Source of the DNA: an uncultured Acidobacteriia bacterium
Lineage (GTDB): Bacteria > Acidobacteriota > Terriglobia > Bryobacterales > Bryobacteraceae
Reading direction: 5' to 3'
Length of the DNA: 40,331 nt
Assembly (NCBI GenBank): GCA_903909435.1
Contig: CAIVVT010000297.1
Location: 1-40,331, forward strand
Under the pieces are notes generated by a model. That model was given only the letters and a program-made list of their open reading frames with translations, was not told the origin of the DNA and searched no databases. Made by a program: the position numbers and the translations under genes. How positions within the stretch are numbered: the stretch's first letter is position 1; every line of letters starts with the position of its first letter. Shown piece by piece: positions 8,452 to 16,928 of the stretch.

Positions 8452-8536
8452 AACGGAGCCGCGACCTTAAGGGAGCGGTGGTAGTGCTCAGGCAAAAAAG
8501 GCGCTACCACCGCTCCCTTAAGGTCGCGGCTCCGTT
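8452..8536. repeat. Family-1 palindrome between convergent genes
   Basis: Perfect 33-bp inverted repeat, arms 8452-8484 (begins AACGGAGCCGCGACC, ends GCGGTGGTAG) and 8504-8536. The 19-nt loop contains six A's. It fills the gap between the secretin-N-like gene (stop at 8441) and the NHL gene (stop at 8556), where it would also work as a bidirectional terminator. Related to 2603-2753 and 38552-38653. Confidence 0.9.
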
Positions 8537-8555
8537 CCGGAATGAGTCTCCGGGG

Positions 8556-11500
8556 CTACTGCTTCAGTAGAGCCGGGACCGACGTGAATGCCGCGTTCGG
8601 GTTGAAGCGCAGCCCGAGCACGCTGATCTGGCCCGGCGTGGCGGTCGAGAACTCCACCGTGCCGCTGGTGTTCGCCGTCTCGGGGAAGCCTTCCTTCGGG
8701 TCCGTGAGCAGGGACGCCTGATGGCTGTTGGCCGGCAGCGTGATCGTGTGCGTCGAGCCCGTAATGGCGCCGGTTTTCGCGTTGCGGATGGTCACGTTGA
8801 TGCTCGCAGCCTGGCTGGAAGTGTTCGCCAGCGCGAGGCCGTACACATAGCCGTTGGTATTGTCGTACGCCATGACATACGACGTGCCGTTGCGGGACTC
8901 CAGGGGTACAACCGCTTCCTGCTGCGTGCCGGTCACCGGCGCCCGCCGGAAGATCGCGAAACCGCTGACGTTGCCGTCGGTCTGCAACTGCGCCGAACCT
9001 TCCAGCGTTGCGTCGGCTGCGGGGCCTTCGCTCTCCACGATCAGCACCGCACCGGGCGCGAGCGTCTGCTGGAAGATGGCGCCGGCCGGGGCCGTCGTGG
9101 CGGTTTGCGGAAGACTGATGGGGAGGGTCCTGGGAGCGCCGTTGTTGTCGAAGAAGCTGAGCTTCGCCGTGGCCGCGAAGGTGCCCGTATTGACCAGCGT
9201 GAAGGTCGTTTTGTAGCCGCCGCCGGAAGCGAAGTGTGCGATCGAGCCAGCCTTTGCGAGTCCCGATCCGATGGTCCGCGATCCCGGAACCAGGGCCGGA
9301 ACGGAGGTGAACGAGTGCTGCGGGTTCACGCGAATACCGAGCACGCTGATCTGCCCGGCCACCGTAGTCGTGAACTGCAGCGTGCCAATCAGGTTCGCGG
9401 TCGCCGGGTAATTCGTGGTCAGGCTAAACGCGCTGTGGCCGCCGGCCGGCAGCGTGAGCGTGTCCGACTTCACCACTGCGCCCGCGGCGTTGCGGATGGT
9501 CAATTGGACGCTTGCGGTCTGGGGCGAGGTGTTCGATACGGCGATGCCCGTGGAGTAGCCGTTGGTGTTGTCGAAGGCCAGCAAATAGGAATTCCCGTTG
9601 CGGGTTTCGAGCGGAACCACGGCTTCCTGTTTGGTGCTGGTGGAGGATGGCTGGTAGGCGAACACCGCGAAGCCGCCGACGTTGCCTGCCGCCGACACCT
9701 GCGTCGCACCCTGAACCTCCGGGTCGCTGACGAGCCCGGCGCTCACGACCGGCAGCACCGCTCCTGCGGGAATCGACTGTTGGATCGTCGTGCCCGACAA
9801 GCCGGTCTGATTCGTTTGCGGCAGGCTCAGCGGCAGCGTGATCGCGCTCCCGCTATCGCCCGTAAAGTCGAGTTCGGCCGTGGCCGCGCTCGCGCCGGTG
9901 TTGACCAGCGTAAACGTGGTCGTCCAGCCGCCGGCCGCGGCGAAATGCGCCAGCGATCCGGCGCTGGTCAAGCCGGAGACAGCCCCGCTGCTCTGGTCGA
10001 TTTCGTACGCCGTGCCACCCACGAAAAGCGAGCCTTGGCGCGCTTCGCCCGGATTGGGTTCCACTTGATAGGTGACAGAGCCGGAGCCGGTGCCGGTTGC
10101 CTTCCCGACGAGCGTGACCCACACTGGCGTGGCGGTGATGGTCCAGTTGCAGCCGAAATGGGCCGATACCTGGAAGGTCCCGGTGCCACCCGCGGCCGGG
10201 AAGAACTGGCCCGCCGGGCTGGTCACGTAAGCGCATGGGGCCGGCTGCTGGCCGATTGACACAGTGGAGCCGGCAACGGTCAGGCTGGTTTCGCGCGCGA
10301 GTCCCGTATTGACTGCAACCGTCAAGGTGACGCTGGCCGTGCCGGTTCCCGACGTAGCGCCGGTGGCCGTTATCCAGGCTGGCAGGGAGGGCAGCGACCA
10401 GGCGCAGGTTGTACCGGTGGTGATGCTGAGCGTGACGCTTCCACCGCGGGGATCCACCTGCGACGACTGCGGGCTCACCGCGTACGTGCAGGCGGCCGCA
10501 CCCGTTGTCAGGACCCTGAGAACGCTGTTGTCCACGTCCGTCAGATAGATCTTGCCCGAGGCGTCCACCGCAATGTCGTAGCTGCTCCCGAGCGTCGCCG
10601 CCAGGGCCGGGCCGTTGTCGCCGCTGTAGCCGCGGACGCCACTGCCCGCCACCGTGGTGACGATGCCGCCGGACACCTTGCGCAGCACGCTGTTGCCGAG
10701 GTCGAAGAAGAACAGGTCGCCCGTCGCACTGACCGCCACCGCCGAGGGTTGGCTGATCTGCGCGTTCGCGGCCGGACCGCCATCGCCGCTATAACCAGCG
10801 GTGCCCGTGCCCACAAAGGTAGTAATAATACCGCTTGCTGCGTCCACCCGGCGGATCACGTTGTTGTCGAAGTCGGGAATGTAGGCGTTGCCTGCGTTAT
10901 CCACGGCGACGCGGAAGGGCCGGCCAATCAGCGCGCTGGCGCCCGGGCCGTTGTCACCGCTATAGCCGGGCGCGCCCGTGCCCGCTATGGTCGTGATGCT
11001 CTTATCCTGCGCCGAGACCTTGCGGACGCGGTAGTTGTAGGTGTCGGCGATGTAGATGTTACCCGCCCCGTCGACGGCGACACCCATCGGATCGTCGAGC
11101 TGCGCGTTGGCGGCGGCGCCGCCGTCACCCGCTGCACCGAGTTGACCCGTACCGGCCACGCTCAGGATGTTGCCCCCGGTGATCTCGCGGATGCGCCCGC
11201 CGGAGGGTTTGGCGAGGTAATGTCCCGAAGTGGCCAAAAAGAGATTGCCCGCCGCGTCGGAAGCGATGCCAACCGCCGCTAATTGAGCGGATGTGGCTGG
11301 CCCGAAGTCGCCCGCCGCGCCGAGGATGCCGTTGCCTGCAATGGTCGAGATCGTGCTTCCCGCAATCTTGCGCACGCCGTGGCGTCCCATGTCGAGGCTA
11401 TACACTCCGCCCTTCGAGTCGGCGGCCACGCCGAACGGCAGAACGAGTTGAGCACTCACGGCCGGGCCGTTGTCGCCAATCGCCGCCCCGCCCCCCACCG

Positions 11501-12728
11501 CTGTGGAGATCAGGCCAGCTGCGGACATCACCATCACACGGCGATGGTCCAGGTCGGTGAAGTAAACATTTCCCGCCGCGTCGGCCGCTACGGCCGTCGG
11601 TACGCCGAGCACGGCCGACGTTGCCGCGGTGCCGTCCGAAACAGGGTTCTGCCCGGTGACCGCGGAACCGATCAGTGTCTCGATGGTGTTCGGCTGGAGC
11701 GACGTGGCGACGCCATTCAGGACGACCTGGTGAGCCGCTTTCCAGACGACGCGGATGACGTAGTTTCCAGCGTCGGCGATGTAGAGATTGCCGGCCGAGT
11801 CGAACGCCAGGCCAACCGGATTGTTCACCGTGGCGTTCGGAGCCAAACCCTCGTCGCCCGAGTAGTAGGGGTAGCCTAGGCCGCAGGCGGTGTAGATTTT
11901 CCCGCTGGAAGCCTGAATCTCGCGAACCCGGTTGTTGTGGGTATCGGCGATGAACACGTTATCCGAAGAGTCGATGGCCAGGCCGAAGGGATGGTGCAAT
12001 TGGCCGGATGTGGAAATCGCGCCGTCGCCGCCGTAACCTGGTTCGCCCGTGCCGGCGATCACGCTAGCTACGCCGCCACTGACTTTGAACACGCGGTTGT
12101 TGATGGTGTCCGAGATGTAGAGAACGCCCTTGGAGTTCAAGGCCATGCCCGGGAACAGCCCCAGCGAGGCGAGCCCCGGCAGGCTATTGAGATCGTCCTT
12201 CTGGCCGTAGTAAACGCCCTGCGTCACGCCGAGCAGGCCCGCAGTGCCGGGCACGGTGCTGATCACACCACCCGAAACCATGCGCACCCGCTGGTTCCCG
12301 CCGTCCTGGATGTAGAGGTTTCCGCTCGAATCGAATAGCAAACCCTGCGGGTAGGCCAACTGTGCGCTGGTGGCCGGTCCGCCATCGCCGCTGAAACCGT
12401 ACACGCCCGTCCCGGCGACGCGCGTCATATTGCCGGCCGCGTCCACCTTCACCACCATGTGGGATGAGTGCAGCGCGACGTACAAGTTTCCAGAGGCGTC
12501 CACCGCCAGTCCGCCAATCAGCCCCAGAACCGCCGACCTGGCTGGTCCGTTCGTCGGGAACGTGCTCCCGGCGATCGTCTGAATTGTGTAGGTTTGCCCA
12601 AAGACAGAGACGCCAATGGCAAGTGAAATGAATGCTTTAGCTAGCGAACGCAACGATAACCCCCACGCCAGATACTTCTCGATCGGCGATAGGACAGAGT
12701 TTTCCCGTCCAAGTGTCGATAGACGCAT
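8556..12728 (-). CDS. Secreted NHL-repeat/BACON protein with duplicated C-terminal module
   Basis: Large exported protein, 1390 aa, function unknown. A hydrophobic signal segment (about 28-45, ends SVFGQ) follows an unusually long charged lead; a shorter start within that lead is possible. Residues about 50-740 hold twelve NHL-type beta-propeller repeats of the form GLAVDASGNLYVAD..NNRVRKV, alternating with GTGxxGYSGDGGPA segments. Next come two BACON-like domains (about 745-918; CAWSLPSLPAWI and CNWTITATPVWV), often linked to carbohydrate or mucin binding. The C-terminus is a tandem duplication of a module of about 235 aa (919-1155 and 1156-1390), each starting SGSLAHFA or AGSIAHFA-like, with TTFTLVNTG and ending ISVLG.R.NP...SVPAL. 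Such modules are common in Solibacter-type surface proteins. A surface or adhesion role is inference. Confidence 0.85.
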   Translation of the reverse strand: MRLSTLGRENSVLSPIEKYLAWGLSLRSLAKAFISLAIGVSVFGQTYTIQTIAGSTFPTNGPARSAVLGLIGGLAVDASGNLYVALHSSHMVVKVDAAGNMTRVAGTGVYGFSGDGGPATSAQLAYPQGLLFDSSGNLYIQDGGNQRVRMVSGGVISTVPGTAGLLGVTQGVYYGQKDDLNSLPGLASLGLFPGMALNSKGVLYISDTINNRVFKVSGGVASVIAGTGEPGYGGDGAISTSGQLHHPFGLAIDSSDNVFIADTHNNRVREIQASSGKIYTACGLGYPYYSGDEGLAPNATVNNPVGLAFDSAGNLYIADAGNYVIRVVWKAAHQVVLNGVATSLQPNTIETLIGSAVTGQNPVSDGTAATSAVLGVPTAVAADAAGNVYFTDLDHRRVMVMSAAGLISTAVGGGAAIGDNGPAVSAQLVLPFGVAADSKGGVYSLDMGRHGVRKIAGSTISTIAGNGILGAAGDFGPATSAQLAAVGIASDAAGNLFLATSGHYLAKPSGGRIREITGGNILSVAGTGQLGAAGDGGAAANAQLDDPMGVAVDGAGNIYIADTYNYRVRKVSAQDKSITTIAGTGAPGYSGDNGPGASALIGRPFRVAVDNAGNAYIPDFDNNVIRRVDAASGIITTFVGTGTAGYSGDGGPAANAQISQPSAVAVSATGDLFFFDLGNSVLRKVSGGIVTTVAGSGVRGYSGDNGPALAATLGSSYDIAVDASGKIYLTDVDNSVLRVLTTGAAACTYAVSPQSSQVDPRGGSVTLSITTGTTCAWSLPSLPAWITATGATSGTGTASVTLTVAVNTGLARETSLTVAGSTVSIGQQPAPCAYVTSPAGQFFPAAGGTGTFQVSAHFGCNWTITATPVWVTLVGKATGTGSGSVTYQVEPNPGEARQGSLFVGGTAYEIDQSSGAVSGLTSAGSLAHFAAAGGWTTTFTLVNTGASAATAELDFTGDSGSAITLPLSLPQTNQTGLSGTTIQQSIPAGAVLPVVSAGLVSDPEVQGATQVSAAGNVGGFAVFAYQPSSTSTKQEAVVPLETRNGNSYLLAFDNTNGYSTGIAVSNTSPQTASVQLTIRNAAGAVVKSDTLTLPAGGHSAFSLTTNYPATANLIGTLQFTTTVAGQISVLGIRVNPQHSFTSVPALVPGSRTIGSGLAKAGSIAHFASGGGYKTTFTLVNTGTFAATAKLSFFDNNGAPRTLPISLPQTATTAPAGAIFQQTLAPGAVLIVESEGPAADATLEGSAQLQTDGNVSGFAIFRRAPVTGTQQEAVVPLESRNGTSYVMAYDNTNGYVYGLALANTSSQAASINVTIRNAKTGAITGSTHTITLPANSHQASLLTDPKEGFPETANTSGTVEFSTATPGQISVLGLRFNPNAAFTSVPALLKQ

Positions 12729-12801
12729 CGTAGCGCACTCGGATTACCACTATTTGTGTAGGCACATATGAACGTGTGGTAAAGGGTGGTCGAGTACCCG
12801 G

Positions 12802-12830
12802 TTGACTCTGCCCGGGTTAGTGTAAATACT
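12802..12830 (+). promoter_or_regulatory. Predicted lexA promoter, leaderless
   Basis: TTGACT (12802-12807), a 17-nt spacer and AATACT (12825-12830) match a housekeeping promoter. The expected transcription start, 6-7 nt past the -10, falls on the ATG at 12837. There is no room for a ribosome site, so the mRNA is predicted to be leaderless. Confidence 0.55.
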
Positions 12831-12834
12831 TACA
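12821..12834. promoter_or_regulatory. Palindrome over the lexA -10, candidate LexA operator
   Basis: TGTAA-ATAC-TTACA, a perfect 5+4+5 palindrome covering the -10 and ending 2 nt before the lexA ATG. The position is ideal for autorepression. It is not the E. coli or Gram-positive SOS box, so its identity as the LexA site is inference. Confidence 0.5.
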
Positions 12835-12836
12835 GT

Positions 12837-13466
12837 ATGGAACTCACCGGGCGGCAGCGCGAGATTTACGAGTTCATCGTTCAGTTCCGGCGCGAAAGCG
12901 GGTGTTCGCCGTCGATTCCCGAGATCCAGCGCGCCTTTGGGATTCGCAGCCCCAACGGTGTTGCGGGCCACCTGCAGGCGCTTGAGGCGAAGGGCTACAT
13001 CCGCCGCGCCGAACGCGGCTCGCGGCAGGTGGATGTGGTGGGTGAACCCCGCTCCGCGGCCATCGGGACGGCCCGGCTCCACGCCGTGCCGGTCTACGGG
13101 CACATTCCGGCCGGTCCGCCGACCGAATATCAGAGCCTCAACCCGGACGGCATGGCGGCGATGGACGAAACGCTGCTCGGTTTCCGGCCCAAGGAGGGCT
13201 GCTTTCTGTTGAAAGTCCGCGGCGATTCGATGAAGGACGCCGGTGTCCTGAACGGCGATATGGTGCTGATTGAACCGACGCCCTCGCCACGAGAGGGGCA
13301 GATGGTGGCCGCGTTGATCGACGGGGAGAGCACATTGAAGCGGCTGGTCCGGCTGAAAGGCCGCTGGTTCCTGAAGGCCGAGAACCCGGCTTATCCGGAG
13401 TTGTACCCGCGCGCCGATCTAGTGATTCAGGGGGTCGTGCGCTCCGTAATCCGCAGGCTCGATTGA
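12837..13466 (+). CDS. lexA: LexA-family SOS repressor
   Basis: DNA-binding repressor that self-cleaves when RecA filaments form, releasing the SOS genes. The 209 aa start at MELTGRQREIYEFI; an upstream in-frame GTG at 12786 would add 17 non-conserved residues and span the promoter. Winged helix about 1-70, with recognition region CSPSIPEIQRAFGIRSPNGV (23-42). Cleavage site Ala92-Gly93 in HIPAGPP. The catalytic dyad is Ser131 (VRGDSMKDAGVLNGD) and Lys168 (GESTLKRL). The operator-binding helix differs from E. coli LexA, consistent with a different box. Divergent from the NHL gene, whose start is 108 nt away. Confidence 0.95.
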   Translation: MELTGRQREIYEFIVQFRRESGCSPSIPEIQRAFGIRSPNGVAGHLQALEAKGYIRRAERGSRQVDVVGEPRSAAIGTARLHAVPVYGHIPAGPPTEYQSLNPDGMAAMDETLLGFRPKEGCFLLKVRGDSMKDAGVLNGDMVLIEPTPSPREGQMVAALIDGESTLKRLVRLKGRWFLKAENPAYPELYPRADLVIQGVVRSVIRRLD

Positions 13467-13518
13467 AACTTCCCCGCTATATGTGGCGTACGGTGCAGCG
13501 GGTGTTGGCCGTCCAGCG

Positions 13519-15135
13519 TTACTTCTTCGTTACGGTCAGGTAGGCGGAACCCGAGTTTCCGGCTGCGTCATAAGCCTGCATCCGGATACGATTGACGCCT
13601 GGAAACAGCGGGATGCCGGCTACGGTGAAGGGGTTGGCGGCGCTGGCCAAACCGCTGCCGCCCGCCGAATTCGACCACGTAATCCGGGTCACGCCCACGT
13701 TGTCGGTGGCGAAACCCTGAATGGTGAGGCTCGATTGGTAGGTCAGGGACGCCGCCATGGATGGCGAGTAGAGCCGGACCAGCGGCGACGTAGTGTCGCT
13801 GGCGACGGGGATCCGGGGCAAGCCTGCGATGGGAAGAGCGGGTGGCTCGACGGGCGGGGCGGGGACTCCAGGTGGATCCTGGACAGGTGGCGCGACGGGT
13901 GGGACGGCGGGCGGCGCGAGCACCGGCGAGACGGGTCCGGCTGGCGCCGCGTAGAGCGTCCTGAGCGCCGCGATGTCATCGGCGGTGAGATGCTGCGTGG
14001 CCTGATAGTAAGGATACATTACATCGCCCGGGCTGTCCGAATGCCCCAGACCGAGGGCGTGCCCCATCTCGTGCAGCATTACGGCACTGAGTAGCGGGTT
14101 GCCAGCGATGCTCCAGGACTGGTCGAAATTCAAGTGCATGTCGCCCGCCAGCGGCTCGGGATTGGGCGGCGGATAAAAGGTGTGGGCCAGTACCCCGCCG
14201 TAGGGCGTGAACGGAAACCCGTCGCCGTGGTCGCCGGATACGAACGCGATCTCGATGCTGCCGTTCGAACCGGCCAGCGTGGTCGGCGCGAAGGTGATCG
14301 CGGCGTAGGCGCCCCACTCCGCGAGTACGGACTGCAAAGCGCTCCGCACGTCGCGCTCCTCCAGCGGCAGCGAAGTCGTGTGCAGGAGGTAGGAGAGGGC
14401 GGCGGAACCGGCGGATGGCCCCGGCGCCGGACCAGCCCAGCCGTCGCCGAAGGTCGGAACCAGATTCGCGGCAACGGCCAACCCGCTCGCCCCGGAGGCG
14501 CCCAAGGCGCAGGGCACCACCTTCTGCCCGGCGGTCATCTGAGGGGAAGCGGGGTAGACGCGGGCAATCTCGTCCCAATTTGCCATTTCCCGCAGCGCGG
14601 CATACGGGGCCTGAACCAGATACTCGGTTGTGTTTAAGTCCAGGTTGGGCAGCACGGTAATCCCGGCGACCCGCATTCTCAACCAGACCAGCCCCGCGTC
14701 GGCGTCGGACTGCGTCTCGACAACGGCGCTCAGAGGCGCTGTGGCGGATGCATTGAACTTGGCACTGAGCTTATCGCCGGCCCGAAGCGTGTAGTTCTCC
14801 ACAACGCCGAGGTCGCCGAGGTTCGCGGCCGGATCGCCATAGACCAGCAATCCGTTATCGGGCACAAGGTAGAAGACGCTGTACCCACGGTCCTTCAGGT
14901 TCCTGACGTCGGCGGCATTCGGGATGGTCCGGAAGATGGCGATGAAGTGTTCGGATGGCGCCACGCGTCCGCTCCCCGTTGCGAACGCCGTCACTGCGGG
15001 GGAGGCATAGTGCCTGCCCGATTTCAGTCGTAGCAGGGGGGGGGCCGAGCTGGCTGAGTTCTGTCCGCACGTGCTCACGCACCCGGCTGTCCAAAGCAGC
15101 AGGAGTGCCGTCAATCCGCGTCCGGCGGTTCTCAT
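13519..15135 (-). CDS. Matrixin-like zinc metalloprotease, exported
   Basis: Predicted secreted or lipid-anchored metalloprotease. The N-terminus is a signal peptide ending WTAGC (15-19), a plausible lipobox. The catalytic domain carries HEMGHALGLGH (355-365) with zinc ligands His355, His359 and His365, acid Glu356, and the downstream Met-turn VMYP (Met373), as in matrixins (M10). Residues 40-200 form an N-terminal region of unknown fold, perhaps a propeptide; one Cys at 209 could act as a switch but is unproven. A proline-rich linker (about 397-440) leads to a C-terminal Ig-like domain (about 448-536). It ends 52 nt from the lexA stop (convergent) and starts 77 nt after the UnbV gene, possibly the last gene of that run. 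Confidence 0.9.
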   Translation of the reverse strand: MRTAGRGLTALLLLWTAGCVSTCGQNSASSAPPLLRLKSGRHYASPAVTAFATGSGRVAPSEHFIAIFRTIPNAADVRNLKDRGYSVFYLVPDNGLLVYGDPAANLGDLGVVENYTLRAGDKLSAKFNASATAPLSAVVETQSDADAGLVWLRMRVAGITVLPNLDLNTTEYLVQAPYAALREMANWDEIARVYPASPQMTAGQKVVPCALGASGASGLAVAANLVPTFGDGWAGPAPGPSAGSAALSYLLHTTSLPLEERDVRSALQSVLAEWGAYAAITFAPTTLAGSNGSIEIAFVSGDHGDGFPFTPYGGVLAHTFYPPPNPEPLAGDMHLNFDQSWSIAGNPLLSAVMLHEMGHALGLGHSDSPGDVMYPYYQATQHLTADDIAALRTLYAAPAGPVSPVLAPPAVPPVAPPVQDPPGVPAPPVEPPALPIAGLPRIPVASDTTSPLVRLYSPSMAASLTYQSSLTIQGFATDNVGVTRITWSNSAGGSGLASAANPFTVAGIPLFPGVNRIRMQAYDAAGNSGSAYLTVTKK

Positions 15136-15212
15136 GCAGAACTCATCGGATGTGAATGCCCGACTGTGAGCGAGAACGGCGGATGGCTGCTTGGCTGGGC
15201 CTCGAAGGGCAA

Positions 15213-16928
15213 TCAGAAGCTGGAAGGTGGCGAGGCCGACCGTGAGGGAACCGGTTCCTGGCGAGCGTCCATTTCCTTGAGCACCAGAACGCGATTGACT
15301 TCCAATTCACGCCGCTCTTCCTTGATTCCACTGGGCCATTCGATCAGCAGGCGGTCAATCTTCAGTGCCGTGCCGAGCCCAAAATGCAGGCGCAGATCGT
15401 TTTGCGAAATGAAACTGCCGCCGCTGCGGACTTCTCCGGTCTGCGTGATGCCCCCAGCAGTCAGACGCACCTTTGCGCCGATCGCGCTGCGGTTCGACTT
15501 CGTGCCGCTCAGTTGCAGTGACACCCAGTTGCCGGCGGGACGCTTCGATTGTTTCAGCAGCGTGGGCGGTTCCCCCTGGTTGTTGATCAGGATCTCCAGC
15601 ACGCCGTCGTTGTCGATGTCGCCGACAGCCACTCCGCGAGAGGAGTGCTCGGCCAGGACGCCCGGCCCTGCCTGCGTCGAGATGTCGTCGAAGCGGCCGT
15701 CGCGCAGGTTCCGGTACAGGATGCGGCGCGCCTTGAATCGGATGTCGATGTGCTTCCGGTCGATCTCCGGAAAAACGTGACCGTTCACCACCAGCAGGTC
15801 TTGCCAGCCGTCGTTGTCGAAGTCGAAGAACTGGCAGCCCCAACTCACGTATTTCGTATTCTGCCCCATGCCCGCGGCGATCGTCTTCTCCTGAAACTCG
15901 CCTTGCCCGTTGTTGCGGTAGAGGGTCTCGCGTTCGTCGGAGAAGTTCGTGCGGAAGATGCTGGGCCAGCCCGAATGGTCGTAGTCCGCGGTGCTTGCGC
16001 CCATGCCGGACATGGCTTTCCCGTTATCGTCGAACGCGACTCCGCGCAGCACGGCCTCCTCCGAGAACGTGCCGTCGTGCTGGTTCATATAGAGCAGCGA
16101 TGGAGTCTGGTCGCAGGCGACGAAAACGTCGGGCCAGCCGTCGCCATCAAAATCGGCGGTGAGCACCGAGAGGCAATAGCTGCCGTGCTGCTCGGCCACG
16201 CCGCTCTTTTCTGAAACGTCCGTGAACGTGCCGTTGGCGTTGGCGTGGTAGAGGATGTTGCGGTCGAACGGAAGCCCGCGCGGCCCGCAGTTCACGGCCA
16301 GCCCGAGATACCAGCAATAGGGGTTCGCTCCGGGTTTGGGCGTCTCCTCAAAACTGAACTTGAGGTAGTTCGAAACGAACAGGTCCAGGCGCCCGTCGCG
16401 ATCGTAATCCACGAACGCGCAGCCGGCGTTGTAGCGCACGCGATCCTGGGTGAGGCCCGCCTCCTTCGTGACGTCGCGGAAGTGCTTGCCGCCGTCGTTG
16501 TGGTACAGGATGTTCTGTCCCCAATAGGTCACGAACAGGTCGGTGAAGCCGTCGTTGTCGTAGTCGCCTGCACACACCCCCTGGCCCCAGCCTACGCGCG
16601 CGATGCCCATCTGCGCCGAGACGTCGCGGAACTTGCCTCCCCCCTCGTTGTGATAGAGCCTGCTCGGCGCGCCGTCGCCGCTGACGATAAAGGCATCGAG
16701 CAGTCCGTCGTTGTCGTAGTCGATCAGCGCCAAGCCGCTGCCGGTGGTCTCGATGATGTAGGTCTTGGTCTCCATCCCGCCGTTGGGGAACGTCGCGCTG
16801 AGCCCCGCTTCGGCGGCGACATCTCGGTAATCGGGGAAGAACGCGGCGGGCGTCTGCGCGGTCAGTGGCAGGCACAGGGCCAACGAGAGCGCTGCCGCGA
16901 ATCCACGCCGGGCGCGCATGGCTTTCAT
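15213..16928 (-). CDS. CRTAC1-type FG-GAP/UnbV (ASPIC) exported protein
   Basis: Secreted beta-propeller protein, function unknown. Signal peptide about 1-25 (ends PLTAQ). Six or seven FG-GAP/VCBS blades follow, each with a Ca-binding-like loop: DYDNDGLLDAF (70-80), DYDNDGFTDLF (122-132), DYDRDGRLDLF (174-184), DFDGDGWPDVF (259-269), DYDHSGWPSIF (315-325, degenerate), DFDNDGWQDLL (369-379) and DIDNDGVLEIL (437-447). An UnbV/ASPIC domain closes it (about 474-545; GTKSNRSAIGAKVR ... LHFGLG ... IEWPSG). Its ATG overlaps the stop of the preceding TPR gene (ATGA, 4 nt), indicating translational coupling. Paralogous to the UnbV part of the 1154-aa protein two genes upstream. Confidence 0.92.
   Translation of the reverse strand: MKAMRARRGFAAALSLALCLPLTAQTPAAFFPDYRDVAAEAGLSATFPNGGMETKTYIIETTGSGLALIDYDNDGLLDAFIVSGDGAPSRLYHNEGGGKFRDVSAQMGIARVGWGQGVCAGDYDNDGFTDLFVTYWGQNILYHNDGGKHFRDVTKEAGLTQDRVRYNAGCAFVDYDRDGRLDLFVSNYLKFSFEETPKPGANPYCWYLGLAVNCGPRGLPFDRNILYHANANGTFTDVSEKSGVAEQHGSYCLSVLTADFDGDGWPDVFVACDQTPSLLYMNQHDGTFSEEAVLRGVAFDDNGKAMSGMGASTADYDHSGWPSIFRTNFSDERETLYRNNGQGEFQEKTIAAGMGQNTKYVSWGCQFFDFDNDGWQDLLVVNGHVFPEIDRKHIDIRFKARRILYRNLRDGRFDDISTQAGPGVLAEHSSRGVAVGDIDNDGVLEILINNQGEPPTLLKQSKRPAGNWVSLQLSGTKSNRSAIGAKVRLTAGGITQTGEVRSGGSFISQNDLRLHFGLGTALKIDRLLIEWPSGIKEERRELEVNRVLVLKEMDARQEPVPSRSASPPSSF

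Noticed and set aside
8721-10259. 512-aa plus-strand frame opposite the C-terminal modules of the NHL protein
   Set aside because: Composition is Arg/Gly/Ala-rich without motifs, while the minus strand has clear BACON and repeat modules.
9240-12600. DNA-level tandem repeats across the NHL gene
   Set aside because: The periodicity is explained by the protein repeats; it is not a separate repeat array.
12786-12836. GTG 12786 as the lexA start
   Set aside because: It would add 17 residues not found in LexA and would place the coding region over a good promoter and palindrome.
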